A stretch of 64,000 nt of DNA from an uncultured Eubacterium sp. Lineage in GTDB: Bacteria > Bacillota > Clostridia > Lachnospirales > Lachnospiraceae. The first letter of the stretch is position 1. Each line of letters starts with the position of its first letter. Below, one piece after another: positions 52,530 through 62,981 of the stretch. The stretch spans positions 1 to 64,000 of the forward strand of contig CAJOMD010000001.1 of the NCBI GenBank assembly GCA_905235555.1. The letters are read 5' to 3'. Below the pieces are notes generated by a model. That model worked only from the letters and a program-made list of their open reading frames with translations, was not told where the DNA came from and did not search any database. Made by a program: the position numbers and the translations under genes.

Positions 52530-53555
52530 ATGCTAAATCATATTTATAGATTAATTAAACCGGGTATTTTTGAATATTCATGCAGTGATATTGCTGTAAA
52601 CACAGACAAAGCAATTGTTAGACCAATTTATTTGTCTATTTGTCATGCGGATCAAAGATACTATAGAGGAGAAAGGTCAGAAGAGGTTTTGAAAAAGAAA
52701 CTTCCAATGGCCCTTATTCATGAGGCTATAGGAAGAGTGGTTAATGACCCAACTGGATTTTTTAAAAAAGATGATTTAGTGGTAATGATTCCAAACACCC
52801 CAGTGGAGACTGACGATGTGATAGCAGAAAACTACTTAAGAAGCAGTAAGTTTAGAGCTAGTGGATACGATGGATTTATGCAAGAGTATGTGGAGATAGA
52901 TGCTGGCAGACTAGTTAAGATGCCAGAAGATATAGATTTGGAAGTGGCGGCATTTACAGAACTACTCACAGTAAGTGTTCACGCCATTATTAGGATGGAT
53001 AGATTTGCTCATTCTAGAAGAAATGCTGTAGGTGTTTGGGGAGATGGTAACCTAGGTTATATTACAGCAGTTTTATTTAAAGCAATGTTCCCAGACATTA
53101 AACTGTATGTGTTTGGAATAGATGATGAGAAACTTAAAGACTTTGATTTTGCAGATGAAGTGTTTAAGACAGATGCTATACCAGAAGATTTAAGGGTAGA
53201 TCACGCTTTTGAGTGTGTGGGAAATGAGTTTTCAGGTGATGCTATCAATCAGATAATTGATTATATTAACCCTGAAGGAACAATTTCTATTCTTGGTGTA
53301 TCAGAAAATCCAGTTCCTATTAACACAAGAATGGTTTTGGAAAAGGGACTTAGAATTTTTGGTAGCAGCCGAAGTGGATATGATGATTTTGTAAAAACTA
53401 TTAATCTTTACCAGACTAATCCTGAAGTGATAGAAAGACTTAAGAAGATAGTGGGCGAGGTTATTATCGTTAGAGATATAGAGGACGCCAAAGAAGCATT
53501 TGCAAAGGACTCCACCAGAGGCTTTGGCAAAACTATAATGAAGTGGGAGATATAA
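52530..53555 (+). CDS. tarJ: Zinc-type alcohol dehydrogenase, probable ribulose-5-phosphate reductase (TarJ-like)
   Basis: TarJ reduces ribulose 5-phosphate to ribitol 5-phosphate with NADPH, feeding TarI. The 341-residue medium-chain dehydrogenase has SICHADQRYYRGER with the zinc-site Cys, LIHEAIGRVV with the second ligand region, and a nucleotide-binding GVWGDGNLGYITAVL. The ISILGVSENPVPINTRMVLEKGLRIFGSSRSG region is typical of TarJ. The start follows TGGAGGG. Pairing with the upstream cytidylyltransferase supports the assignment. Confidence 0.85.
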   Translation: MLNHIYRLIKPGIFEYSCSDIAVNTDKAIVRPIYLSICHADQRYYRGERSEEVLKKKLPMALIHEAIGRVVNDPTGFFKKDDLVVMIPNTPVETDDVIAENYLRSSKFRASGYDGFMQEYVEIDAGRLVKMPEDIDLEVAAFTELLTVSVHAIIRMDRFAHSRRNAVGVWGDGNLGYITAVLFKAMFPDIKLYVFGIDDEKLKDFDFADEVFKTDAIPEDLRVDHAFECVGNEFSGDAINQIIDYINPEGTISILGVSENPVPINTRMVLEKGLRIFGSSRSGYDDFVKTINLYQTNPEVIERLKKIVGEVIIVRDIEDAKEAFAKDSTRGFGKTIMKWEI

Positions 53556-53561
53556 TACTAG

Positions 53562-54962
53562 ATGTTTAAAGTCATTATCCCAGTATACAATGTGGAAAAA
53601 TATTTGAAAGAGGCAGTGGATAGTGTGATAGCACAGTCACTGCCTTTTAGTGATAATGTAAAAATATATTTGATTAATGATAAGAGCACGGATGGTTCTT
53701 TAGATATTTGTAATGAGTATCAGAAAAAATATCCTGATAATATATTTGTTCATGTTTTTGAAAGAAACCAGGGTGTGGCAATAGCCAGAAACTATGGATT
53801 AAAGATGGCAAAGCAAGATGAGTCAGATATTGTGGTGTTCTTAGATGCCGATGATAAGTTTGACAAGGATATGCTAAAGAAAGCAAAAGAGTTTTTCCAA
53901 AAATATCCTAACATTGACATGGCTACTACTGAAAGATTTTTCTTTGATGCACAGGAAGGTCCCCATAAGGCTAATGGGAGATTTGAAGACAAAGAAATAG
54001 TAGATATAAATGTAGACTTTACATATCCACAATACTTTGTGGGTGGGCTTTTCATAAAAGGAAAAGCGTTAAAGAAATTTAGGTTTAATAAGAAGATGGA
54101 CTTCTGGGAAGATGCTTTGGCGGTGAACAAAGTATTGTTGAGTTGTGAAAAATATGGTTTGATAAAGGATGCAATCTACTACTACAGAAGAAGAGGAGAC
54201 GAGACTTCCCTTGTGGATAGTTCTTGGAGGTCAAAAGATAGATATGACAAATTCTTAAGACAGGGATATAAAAAGTTGATGAGATATTGCCGTCTTAAAA
54301 AAGGAAAAGTTATTCCATATATCCAGTTTGTGGTAGCTTATCACTTGAGAACATATTTGTTAGAGAACAATCAAGAAGTGATTATGGAGATGATATCTGA
54401 AGAAGAGATGCCTAAGTTTAAGAAACGTCTACAGAATGTTCTTAAGAGTGTTGATGACGATGTTATCCTAAGTATAAACACTAGAATGCCTGTGATAGAA
54501 GGACTCCTATCTCTTAAATATGGAAGAAAAATAACAATGGATACTGAATACAAAGATGGGGACTTAGTATTCTCATATAAAGGACAAGAGTTTGATAGAC
54601 TTTCAGAGAAAACTATTAGAACTCTAGGCTGGCAAGACAAAGAAGGATACGAGGGAATGCTTAGAGGTAGATTTAGCACCCCAGTTTATGCTATGAAAGA
54701 AGATGACTATATCTTTGCCGAAAGCAATGGCCAGAGAATAAAGTCCATAAGACATGGATGTAAGAAAAGAATCAAGATATTTGGGAAAAATGTTAGAAAT
54801 TATAAGTACGCTGGTTTTGCGATAGACATTCCAGAAGATTGGACATCATTTAGATGGGGCATTCATCTAGAAGATGGTGATGTTATGCTAAATGAAGTAG
54901 ATGTAAAAGATCTGGGTGAGCGCACAGTGAAAGAAGAGGGTAATGATGGAACAGATAATTGA
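53562..54962 (+). CDS. Glycosyltransferase family 2 with C-terminal extension
   Basis: The 466-residue protein has an N-terminal GT2 domain (IIPVYNVEKYLKEAVDSVIAQSL, metal motif FLDADDKFD near residue 91) and a long C-terminal part that includes a region of beta character (residues about 330-460). Such extensions occur in teichoic acid glycosyltransferases such as TarS-like enzymes. It probably glycosylates the polyol-phosphate chain or its linkage unit. It starts 6 bp after the tarJ-like stop and overlaps the next gene by 20 bp. Confidence 0.82.
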   Translation: MFKVIIPVYNVEKYLKEAVDSVIAQSLPFSDNVKIYLINDKSTDGSLDICNEYQKKYPDNIFVHVFERNQGVAIARNYGLKMAKQDESDIVVFLDADDKFDKDMLKKAKEFFQKYPNIDMATTERFFFDAQEGPHKANGRFEDKEIVDINVDFTYPQYFVGGLFIKGKALKKFRFNKKMDFWEDALAVNKVLLSCEKYGLIKDAIYYYRRRGDETSLVDSSWRSKDRYDKFLRQGYKKLMRYCRLKKGKVIPYIQFVVAYHLRTYLLENNQEVIMEMISEEEMPKFKKRLQNVLKSVDDDVILSINTRMPVIEGLLSLKYGRKITMDTEYKDGDLVFSYKGQEFDRLSEKTIRTLGWQDKEGYEGMLRGRFSTPVYAMKEDDYIFAESNGQRIKSIRHGCKKRIKIFGKNVRNYKYAGFAIDIPEDWTSFRWGIHLEDGDVMLNEVDVKDLGERTVKEEGNDGTDN

Positions 54963-55797
54963 TTTGGGTGAAGTCAATTCATTAAAAGAAAACAAGATAT
55001 TATTTGGTGAAAATAAAAAGACCACTTTGGTTAATTCAAAGATTGTGTTTAAGGGGAAGAACAACATTCTTTTCTTAGAGGATGATGTAAACATTAAAGA
55101 TTCTACCTTATCCTTTGAAGGAGATAATAGTGTTATTTATTTAAGTAGTAATCATAATATTTATCTTTTAAATGTAATGGTTCACAGTGATAGTGTTTTC
55201 TATATGGGAGAGAAAAATTATATGAACGGCAAATTGAATGCCATTTGCTCTGAGAGAAAACACATAGTTATTGGAAACAGGGGCTTGTTTTCTTTTGGAA
55301 TTTGGCTAAGAATGGCAGACCCTCATATTATCTATGATATAGAATCAAGAAAGAGAAAGAATTTAACTAAAAGTATTTTCTTAGGAGACCACATTTGGGT
55401 GGGTCAGAGCGCAATGATTCTTAAAGGAACAAAGATGGGATCAGGAAGTATATTAGGTGCAATGTCACTTATTTCAAACAAGACTATTCCATCAAACACT
55501 ATTTGGGGAGGAAATCCTGCTAAGCAAATAACAAGCGATATTTTCTTTACAAATGATGTGGTTCATAGATACAGTCCTGAACAGACTGAGCAGAGCATGA
55601 CTAATGGGGATGATATTTTTATTTATAAGAAAGATGAATCTACATTGTCGTTTGATGAAATAGACAAGGCATTAACTGATGCTAAAAATGCAAATGAGAG
55701 ACTAGATTATATTTTAAAAAATATTCGCGGATACAAGGAGAAGAATAGATTCTTTGTGGGAGAAATGAAAAGTAAAAAGAAAAAGTTTGTAAAATAA
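54943..55797 (+). CDS. Left-handed beta-helix acyltransferase
   Basis: The 284-residue protein has hexapeptide-repeat character in its middle (IFLGDHIWVGQSAMILKGTKMGSGSILGAMSLI) ending in the acetyltransferase motif TIWGGNPAKQI. The N-terminal half contains extra parallel-beta-like strands. It probably O-acetylates a sugar of the surface glycan using acetyl-CoA. The C-terminal tail is basic. ATG 54943 is used; ATG 54946 is equally possible. It overlaps the GT2 gene by 20 bp and closes the tarIJ unit. Confidence 0.85.
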   Translation: MMEQIIDLGEVNSLKENKILFGENKKTTLVNSKIVFKGKNNILFLEDDVNIKDSTLSFEGDNSVIYLSSNHNIYLLNVMVHSDSVFYMGEKNYMNGKLNAICSERKHIVIGNRGLFSFGIWLRMADPHIIYDIESRKRKNLTKSIFLGDHIWVGQSAMILKGTKMGSGSILGAMSLISNKTIPSNTIWGGNPAKQITSDIFFTNDVVHRYSPEQTEQSMTNGDDIFIYKKDESTLSFDEIDKALTDAKNANERLDYILKNIRGYKEKNRFFVGEMKSKKKKFVK

Positions 55798-55806
55798 ATA
55801 TTAAAC

Positions 55807-55841
55807 AAAGAAGGAGTTTGAATTATTCAAACTCCTTCTTT
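55807..55841. terminator. Bidirectional terminator after the acyltransferase
   Basis: AAAGAAGGAGTTTGAA and TTCAAACTCCTTCTTT form a perfect 16-bp stem with a 3-nt loop between convergent genes. Confidence 0.88.
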
Positions 55842-55850
55842 ATGAAAATT

Positions 55851-56933
55851 TTATATTTTAATTTTGCTCCATAGTTTTTTGAAGAATGCATCAAATACTA
55901 TTGCCAATGCTACGGAAGCAATCAATGAAAGAATAACAAAAAGATATTTGTATTTATCTAGACCAATTTGTTGGAATATAATCATAGGGACTCTTTGTAG
56001 CATATAAACAGTAAATATATGCTCTCCTAACCACTTATAGATAAAACTTTTAATGCGCAGTTTCATAGTTAGCAATACTATAAATAGTGTAAATGCAAAA
56101 GACCAAAGTGTGTATGGAAGCGATAATGTATAATGTAACCCATTTTCAATGTAAGGCTGGCCTAGGGCATGTTCATGAGTGTAGATAAATGCTGCAAGTC
56201 CAATCATAAGAACTACAAAATAGATTATATGATTTTTCATAACAAATTTGTCTATGTATATTTTGAGTATGGAGAACCACATTCCTAGAGGGTAAATCAA
56301 CAGAGTGTTATAGTAGTAAGACTCTTTGTCTGCATTAAATAATAGAAATGCTGCCACCACAGTTAAAATTGTCATGATGCTGGCACACAATATATGCATA
56401 TATTTTTTATTGGAAAATTTGATTGGTAAAAAGGCAAGGAAAGATAGTGCATATAGAATTAATATTGCCAAAATATACCAGCTTGAATTACCAACACTTT
56501 TCCAACCGACAAATGACCACAAAAGGTCTGACCACGTATAGTTAATTTTGAATATCAAGTCAATAATATAGTATAGAAGAACTATAATATCGAAGTTAAT
56601 CAAGGTTTTAAGTATTCTCCTAACAGGGATTTTTTTCACATAATCAAATGATTTGGCCTTGATAGATTCCATTATGCCGTAGCCAGAGTAGAACAAGAAC
56701 ATGGCCACTATCATTTGCCCAAGGAAAGACCTAACGGCTAAGTAAGGGTCATCATAAATGCCTCCCAACTTCAAATACTGAGAACAGTGAGAAAAGAAAA
56801 CAAACACCACGAAGACACCCTTGATAATGTTCGTGTTATCTTTGCTCATGTAGTCCGTATTAAATTCTTTGATAGAAGTTGCCCTACATCCGATAAGTAA
56901 GATAACCGCAAATATGGACAAGAAAATAATCAT
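55851..56933 (-). CDS. Membrane acyltransferase family 3 (OafA-like)
   Basis: The 360-residue polytopic protein has about ten membrane segments. NTNIIKGVFVVFVFFSHCSQYL near residue 35 resembles the acyltransferase-3 start with its conserved His, and SSWYILAILILYALSFLAF fits the family. Such enzymes acetylate or otherwise acylate exported glycans. The start follows AGGGAG. It is a single-gene unit opposite to the flanking glycan genes. Confidence 0.78.
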   Translation of the reverse strand: MIIFLSIFAVILLIGCRATSIKEFNTDYMSKDNTNIIKGVFVVFVFFSHCSQYLKLGGIYDDPYLAVRSFLGQMIVAMFLFYSGYGIMESIKAKSFDYVKKIPVRRILKTLINFDIIVLLYYIIDLIFKINYTWSDLLWSFVGWKSVGNSSWYILAILILYALSFLAFLPIKFSNKKYMHILCASIMTILTVVAAFLLFNADKESYYYNTLLIYPLGMWFSILKIYIDKFVMKNHIIYFVVLMIGLAAFIYTHEHALGQPYIENGLHYTLSLPYTLWSFAFTLFIVLLTMKLRIKSFIYKWLGEHIFTVYMLQRVPMIIFQQIGLDKYKYLFVILSLIASVALAIVFDAFFKKLWSKIKI

Positions 56934-57065
56934 TTATAACTCCCTATTTTATCAATTCATCAATGATTGGTTCCTCATCAGAACACCGACATAATTATAA
57001 CATTTTTCCCTTAAATATGTTATTATTTAATGCGTAGATTCATATAAAAATAAATGGAGAATTAA

Positions 57066-59879
57066 GTGAAAGCATCAATTATTATACCGGCATATAATTC
57101 GGAAGAATTTATATCTGAGACACTAGACAGTGCTGTGGCTCAAACTATAGATGATTTTGAAATCATCTGTATTAATGATGGTTCAAAAGATTCCACTATA
57201 GACATTTTGCGTGAGTACGAGCAGGAAAATGATAATCTTATCGTCATCGACAAAGAAAACGAGGGAGTGGCAGCAGCTAGAAATGACGGAATAAAAATAG
57301 CGAAGGGAGAGTTCCTTTATTTTTTAGATGCAGACGATTTGCTAGAGAGTACAGCGCTTGAGCATATGTATGAAAAGGCAAAGAAATATAAGGCCGATTT
57401 AGTAATAGCTCAGTACGATATTTTTGACGAATCTAGAACGTATATGATTAAGGATTTAGAAGATACTGTTTTAAAACCTACTATAGATAAGTATGATCTT
57501 GATATTATCAATACATTTTCTCTATGTAATAAATTCTTTAAAAAAGAAATAATAGATAAAAATGATATGAAGATTCCACCACTCACATATTCTGAGGATG
57601 GAGTCTTTACTATGCAGTTTGTTTTTAACAGTAAGACTATTGCCACGCTAGAGGACAGAGTGTTCCACTACAGACGTTTGGTGGATAATGAAAACTCTGC
57701 TACTACGGTAATATCCGATACAAAGATAGAGGATTATATAGAAGCTCACAAGCAAATTGCTAAGCTGGCAAAGGAAAGTTTGCTTAGGGATAATCCTAAG
57801 TATAAGACTATAGAGGAAGCTTGCGAGGCAGAAACTTGGATTAAGCAGTATGTAAATGCTATTTATGGAAAAGAGTTACGTATTTTAGCAGGACAGTTCT
57901 ACTCAAAGTATTGGGTTCAAAGTCCTGATATTAATAATAAGATAGTGGAAGAGATAAAATCTATCGTATCGAAGTTAGATGTTTATACTCTGGCTATGAT
58001 TTCTGACGAAATTCCTGATGTGACATTCCAAAATATTGGCCTAGAAGGAAAAGAAATATTAGATAGTGCAGCATTTACTTTTGCTATTTATGGAAATCCA
58101 CAGAACGAGGAAGGTTTTGTTAAAACTATGCAGAGCGTAGTCTATCAAAACTTTATTAGAACTAAAGTTACTGTTAATAGTGAAATGAAAGAGATAGCAG
58201 AGAAGAATGATGTCTGCACTCACAATGTATTCTTTGTAGATGCCGCAGATAAAAACTCTTTCTATTATGAGCAGATAAAAAACTGCGATACAGACTATAT
58301 AATCTTGGGTGATGATCAGTTCTCTTACGGAACAAGTATGCTTAAGTGGATGTTTAAGAGAGACATTAGAGGCGGAAGAGACTTTAGAGTGGAGCAAGTA
58401 TTTACAGGTGATGGTAATTCTATTCCTATATTTGCAAACAAAATAGCAATCTCATCTGTTAGAGAAGTGGAATCATACAACGATGCACTTAGCCTTGATA
58501 ATATAGTAGCAAACAAAGTTTTCAATACAGACTTTTTGAAAGGCTTTGATTTTGATGAGAGTAAGCCTATTACTGACTATGTGAAAGATTTCTATATTAA
58601 AGGGTCTTTCCAGGCGTATGATACGGAACTTGTTTTCTTTAACGAGGATAAGAAAGAGTATATGAAGTTGGTTGATTCATCTTTGGCTAGTAAAACTATG
58701 GAAGAGGCGTTTGAGGAAAAGAGCGCTGATTTGAAAGACGATGAACTAGTGGTTAACCAGGGCTGGGAACTTAAAAAACTTTTGGATGTTCATAATGATC
58801 CAAACTATATGAATGATAAGAAGTTCATTAAGTGGATTAATAAGGCAACAGAACTTCCGGTGAAGAATCAGACACTTTTCATTACTATAAGAAAAGATGG
58901 CGAACTAGAGGGTAATGCAAAGGCTTTGTATGACCACATTAAGGGTGATAAAAAGATAGTGGCAGCCATGCTCCCACATAAAAATAAAGATATAAAAAAG
59001 ATGGTGATGGAGCTTGGCTCTAGCAAGGTAATAGTGACAGATGATTACGTGAAGTATTTGAGATACTTCCCACTTAAACCAGAGCAAAGATTCATTCAAC
59101 TATGGCATGCGTGTGGTGCGTTCAAGATGTTTGGAAAGCACGGCACCAATATGAGTCCTGTGACAGATGCAGCCACACATGCACAGTACAATTTAGTTTG
59201 CGTGAGTGGTAAGGCGGTTAGACCTATTTATGCTGATGCATTTGAGGTGGATTTAAAGAAAGTTAAGGACGTGGGAGTTCCTAGAACAGATATGTTCTTT
59301 GACGAGGAATATATTAACAGTGTTAGAAAAAAAGTTTATGCTAAGCGCCCTAACCTTAAGGGCAAAGAAGTGATTGTGTATGCCCCTACATTTAGAGATG
59401 CCAGGGGTGGAAGAGCAAACTTCCAGCCAGAACTTGATTTTGAGAGACTTTCTAAAAACTTGAAGGACAATCAGGTGTTTGTAGTTTGCCCACACCCTGT
59501 CATGAAAAATGACATAGTGGATGGCAAGTACGATAATGTCTATGTGGAGAGAGATTTCTCAACTAACGATATGATGCTAGTTTCAGATATGCTAATTACG
59601 GACTACTCATCAGTAATATTTGAATATGCATTGCTAAATAAGCCTATTGCATTCTTCTGTTACGATTTGGAAAAATACAACAGAGGTTTCTACTTATCTT
59701 ATCCTGATGATTTGCCGGGTGAAGTTTATATGAATCAAGATGAGTTAGAAAAATTTATCACTGATGACAGTTTGCATACAATTTCTGATAAACACAAGGA
59801 CTTTGTCGAAAACTATATGACAGGTTGTGACGGACATAGTACTGAGAGAATTGCTAAAATTATTAACGATTATTTTTAA
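57066..59879 (+). CDS. Fused GT2 glycosyltransferase and TagF-like transferase (large)
   Basis: The 937-residue enzyme has an N-terminal GT2 domain (IIPAYNSEEFISETLDSAV; metal motif FLDADDLLE near residue 92), a middle region of about 350 residues without a domain I recognise, and a C-terminal TagF-like domain. There the usual HGTPLK reads WHACGAFKMFG near residue 679, and ITDYSSVIFEYALLNKPIAF is normal; CPHPV carries the second His. The His of the first motif is kept, so activity is plausible with different acceptor or donor choice. Start is GTG behind TGGAGA. Confidence 0.85.
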   Translation: MKASIIIPAYNSEEFISETLDSAVAQTIDDFEIICINDGSKDSTIDILREYEQENDNLIVIDKENEGVAAARNDGIKIAKGEFLYFLDADDLLESTALEHMYEKAKKYKADLVIAQYDIFDESRTYMIKDLEDTVLKPTIDKYDLDIINTFSLCNKFFKKEIIDKNDMKIPPLTYSEDGVFTMQFVFNSKTIATLEDRVFHYRRLVDNENSATTVISDTKIEDYIEAHKQIAKLAKESLLRDNPKYKTIEEACEAETWIKQYVNAIYGKELRILAGQFYSKYWVQSPDINNKIVEEIKSIVSKLDVYTLAMISDEIPDVTFQNIGLEGKEILDSAAFTFAIYGNPQNEEGFVKTMQSVVYQNFIRTKVTVNSEMKEIAEKNDVCTHNVFFVDAADKNSFYYEQIKNCDTDYIILGDDQFSYGTSMLKWMFKRDIRGGRDFRVEQVFTGDGNSIPIFANKIAISSVREVESYNDALSLDNIVANKVFNTDFLKGFDFDESKPITDYVKDFYIKGSFQAYDTELVFFNEDKKEYMKLVDSSLASKTMEEAFEEKSADLKDDELVVNQGWELKKLLDVHNDPNYMNDKKFIKWINKATELPVKNQTLFITIRKDGELEGNAKALYDHIKGDKKIVAAMLPHKNKDIKKMVMELGSSKVIVTDDYVKYLRYFPLKPEQRFIQLWHACGAFKMFGKHGTNMSPVTDAATHAQYNLVCVSGKAVRPIYADAFEVDLKKVKDVGVPRTDMFFDEEYINSVRKKVYAKRPNLKGKEVIVYAPTFRDARGGRANFQPELDFERLSKNLKDNQVFVVCPHPVMKNDIVDGKYDNVYVERDFSTNDMMLVSDMLITDYSSVIFEYALLNKPIAFFCYDLEKYNRGFYLSYPDDLPGEVYMNQDELEKFITDDSLHTISDKHKDFVENYMTGCDGHSTERIAKIINDYF

Positions 59880-59889
59880 GGAGAAGTAA

Positions 59890-60894
59890 ATGAAAAAAAT
59901 TTCATTTATTGAATCTAAAGGCCGTGGCCTAAATCCAGATTTACAAATACTTAAAAAATACATAGAAGAAAACAGCGACATTGAGATGGAGATGTACTTT
60001 TCTAATGAGAATTCCAAGAACGATATGATAGGCTTGGGCTCCAAAATAGGAAAGGAAAACTATTGCAAGAAAGCTGTAGATTTGGTGTGCGTGGACGGTT
60101 CGCTTCCTGCAAAGAAAAAGTTGGTTAATCCTAAAGGGACCAAGGTGTTGATTGCCACGCCATATGATTTTCTACTCAAGGCACTAAATAGAGGAGATTC
60201 AAATAAGAAGACTTTCCAAAACTTCACACATATAATGGTCAATTCTCCTATTGAGAAGAGGATAATAGACAATGTCTACAAGACAAAGGGCATTGAAGTG
60301 ATAGAAGGTTACACTTCACCTATGGCATATGATATTTATAAGCAGACTAATATAGAAGAAAAACGTGAAAAATTGGAATCATATTATCCGGCTGCTAAGG
60401 GCAAAAAGATTTTAACAATCTTGCTTTCTGGCAAGTTTGACGACGATGAAGAAAATCCTTACAAAGATCTAGATTGGAAGGTGTTAGCCGACAATGTGCC
60501 AGATGATTGGTTTATCGTTACTAATTCTGAAGAGCTAATGGAAAATGCTGTTCATCTAGGCCCTGAGTATCAGAAAAAAATTGGATTTATGAAGCAGATG
60601 CTAGATTTCAGAAAGGTTCTTTATTTGGCGGACGCTTTGGTTACAAATACATTTATGTTTGCGACATGTTTTGCTGCAGTCAGAAAGCCGGTGTATGCTA
60701 TATTCAACAAAAACAACGGTTTCGAACAATATATACATAATAATTATCCAAATCTTTGGATTTCTGACTTAACTACAATAGGCGATAAAGTGGCTTCGTC
60801 AAAGACAGTGGATTTTGAAAAATTCTGGGATGAATTTTCATATAAGCCAGATAAAAATCCGTGTGCGAAAGTATTGGAGATTTTGGCGAAATAA
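59890..60894 (+). CDS. TagF-like GT-B protein, degenerate active site
   Basis: The 334-residue protein looks like a reduced relative of CDP-glycerol glycerophosphotransferases. RKVLYLADALVTNTFMFATCFAAVRKPVYAIF aligns with the usual VSDMLITDYSSVFFDYANLKRPI block, but DYSS is replaced by NTFM and no HGTPLK motif is present. Loss of both motifs suggests a non-catalytic partner or a different reaction. It starts 10 bp after the large fused enzyme behind AAGGAG, so the two are co-expressed. Family assignment is tentative. Confidence 0.6.
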   Translation: MKKISFIESKGRGLNPDLQILKKYIEENSDIEMEMYFSNENSKNDMIGLGSKIGKENYCKKAVDLVCVDGSLPAKKKLVNPKGTKVLIATPYDFLLKALNRGDSNKKTFQNFTHIMVNSPIEKRIIDNVYKTKGIEVIEGYTSPMAYDIYKQTNIEEKREKLESYYPAAKGKKILTILLSGKFDDDEENPYKDLDWKVLADNVPDDWFIVTNSEELMENAVHLGPEYQKKIGFMKQMLDFRKVLYLADALVTNTFMFATCFAAVRKPVYAIFNKNNGFEQYIHNNYPNLWISDLTTIGDKVASSKTVDFEKFWDEFSYKPDKNPCAKVLEILAK

Positions 60895-60902
60895 TGTATA
60901 AT
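60874..60902 (+). promoter_or_regulatory. Possible promoter for gdpP
   Basis: TTGGAG (60874-60879) and TATAAT (60897-60902) are separated by 17 bp, with the -10 just after the preceding stop codon and 39 bp before the gdpP ATG. Confidence 0.4.
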
Positions 60903-60941
60903 TTTCTGTACGTATAACACGAAATGTGTTTGGGAGTTTTT

Positions 60942-62981
60942 ATGAGTGAAAATACAAAAGTAAAAGGAAAAATCATGCGTTTCATAAAATTGCCGCTGTA
61001 TTTTTTACCTTTGTGGGTAGTACTTACAGTGGTTAGTTTTTGGTATGACTATACAGGCGGAATTTATATGGCTGTGGGCACTGTTATTTATGCTACAGCT
61101 GTTTTGGTAATTTACACTAGATATAAATCTGTTTTTGTGAAGGATTTGGTGGAGTTTGGTGCAGACTATAGTCACATTCAAAAGCAGATGTTAAATGACT
61201 TGGATGTACCATTTGGTCTTCTAGATGAGACCGGACGCATTCTTTGGGCTAACAATATGCTAGAAGATGTAGTGCAGGGCGAGAATATTAACAATAAAAA
61301 TGTCATATCAGTTTTTAATAAATTCGATAGCTCAAATATTAAATTTGACGAGTCTGGCAGAAATGAATTTATGATGACTTACAATGACAGAGAATACAAA
61401 GTTGTTTTAAAAGAGTTTTTTCTAGACTATAATTGGAATGAAAATAAATCGGATGAGGGTAGAAAGGCAGATATGATTGCTTTCTATCTATTTGATTACT
61501 CATATATTAGTCAGTTAGAAAAAGAAAATGCAGATGAAAAATTGATTGTAGGACACATATATTTAGATAACTATGATGAGTTGATGCAGGAAGTAGAGCC
61601 AGCCAGAAGAACGCTTACTCTTGCGCTTATTGAAAGAAAGATTGCTAAGTACTTTGGTGATTACGACGGAATTGTTAGAAAAGTTGAAACTGATAAGTAC
61701 TTTGTATTCTTTAAAGCAAAATATTTAAACCAGATGCAGAGCAATAAGTTCTCTGTGCTAGATGAAGTAAAAGAAATTCATACGGGCGACAATATGGATG
61801 CCACTTTAAGCATTGGATTGGGTCGTGGAAATGAAAAACTGATAGATAATTATGAACTAGCAAGTTCGGCCATTGACTTGGCACTTGGACGCGGTGGCGA
61901 TCAGGCAGTGCTAAAAGACGGAAATAAAGTTTACTACTACGGTGGTAAATCTAAATCTGTAGAAAAGAACACTAAAGTTAAATCTCGTGTTAAGGCTACA
62001 GCATTTAGAGAACTACTTATGGACCATGCAGATGTTTATATTATGGGACATCACTTGGCGGACAACGATGCCTTTGGTGCAGCCATAGGTTTTTATCGTA
62101 TCGCTAAGACCTTGGGTAAGGAGGCTCACATAGTTTTGGGTGAGTATACAAGTACAGTGGCTCCGTTAGTGGATGATTTCAAGAGAGATGAAGAGTACCC
62201 AGACGATATGTTTATGAAGGGCTCTGAGGCGCTAGATGAGATTACAAAGAACGACGTTTTGATAGTGGTGGATTGTCACAGTGCAGACTACGCCGAAGAA
62301 CCTATGCTCGTTAATAGAGCGCAGACCAAGGTGGTAGTGGATCATCACAGACAAAAAGAAGATGCTATTGAAAATGTTCAACTTTCATATATAGAACTTA
62401 CTGCCTCATCATCATGTGAGTTGGTGGTTGAGATTATGCAGTATGTAAACGAGACAGTACGCTTGACGGTGAAAGAAGCAAATACTATGTACGGTGGAAT
62501 AATGGTTGATACTAACAACTTCACTAGGCGAGTGGGAGTTAGAACTTTTGAGGCGGCAGCCTACCTAAGAAGAAAAGGTGCAGAGATTGCCACTGTCAAC
62601 AAAATGTTTAGAAATAAATTGGAAGATTACAAGGCAAAAGCTGATACTATCAGCAATGCAGAAATATATAAAGATGTCTATGCTATTTCAGTTTGTACTG
62701 CTAAGGATGTAGATTCACCTACTACAGTGGGTGCGCAGGCAGCTAACGAGTTACTTACTGTTAAGGACATCAAAGCATCGTTCGTGCTTACACCATACAA
62801 TGACCAAGTATATATTAGCGCTAGAGCAGTTGATAAGAATGTACAGGTTCTTATGGAAGAATTTGGAGGCGGCGGTCATATGACTTTGGCGGGTGCCCAA
62901 GTCAAAGGTGCAAAAGTGGAAGATGTAGTAAAGGATTTGAAAAAACTTATTACGGCTAAGATAAAGGAGGGAGAACTATAA
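60942..62981 (+). CDS. gdpP: Cyclic-di-AMP phosphodiesterase GdpP/YybT
   Basis: GdpP degrades c-di-AMP and so influences osmotic and cell-wall balance. Domains in order: two membrane segments (about residues 13-60), a PAS-like domain, a degenerate GGDEF domain lacking the GGDEF motif, a DHH domain ([38 protein letters not shown]) and DHHA1 ending [14 protein letters not shown]. From ATG 60942 behind GGGAG it is 679 residues; the track start 60924 covers that site. Its TAA overlaps the rplI ATG by one base. Confidence 0.94.
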   Translation: MSENTKVKGKIMRFIKLPLYFLPLWVVLTVVSFWYDYTGGIYMAVGTVIYATAVLVIYTRYKSVFVKDLVEFGADYSHIQKQMLNDLDVPFGLLDETGRILWANNMLEDVVQGENINNKNVISVFNKFDSSNIKFDESGRNEFMMTYNDREYKVVLKEFFLDYNWNENKSDEGRKADMIAFYLFDYSYISQLEKENADEKLIVGHIYLDNYDELMQEVEPARRTLTLALIERKIAKYFGDYDGIVRKVETDKYFVFFKAKYLNQMQSNKFSVLDEVKEIHTGDNMDATLSIGLGRGNEKLIDNYELASSAIDLALGRGGDQAVLKDGNKVYYYGGKSKSVEKNTKVKSRVKATAFRELLMDHADVYIMGHHLADNDAFGAAIGFYRIAKTLGKEAHIVLGEYTSTVAPLVDDFKRDEEYPDDMFMKGSEALDEITKNDVLIVVDCHSADYAEEPMLVNRAQTKVVVDHHRQKEDAIENVQLSYIELTASSSCELVVEIMQYVNETVRLTVKEANTMYGGIMVDTNNFTRRVGVRTFEAAAYLRRKGAEIATVNKMFRNKLEDYKAKADTISNAEIYKDVYAISVCTAKDVDSPTTVGAQAANELLTVKDIKASFVLTPYNDQVYISARAVDKNVQVLMEEFGGGGHMTLAGAQVKGAKVEDVVKDLKKLITAKIKEGEL

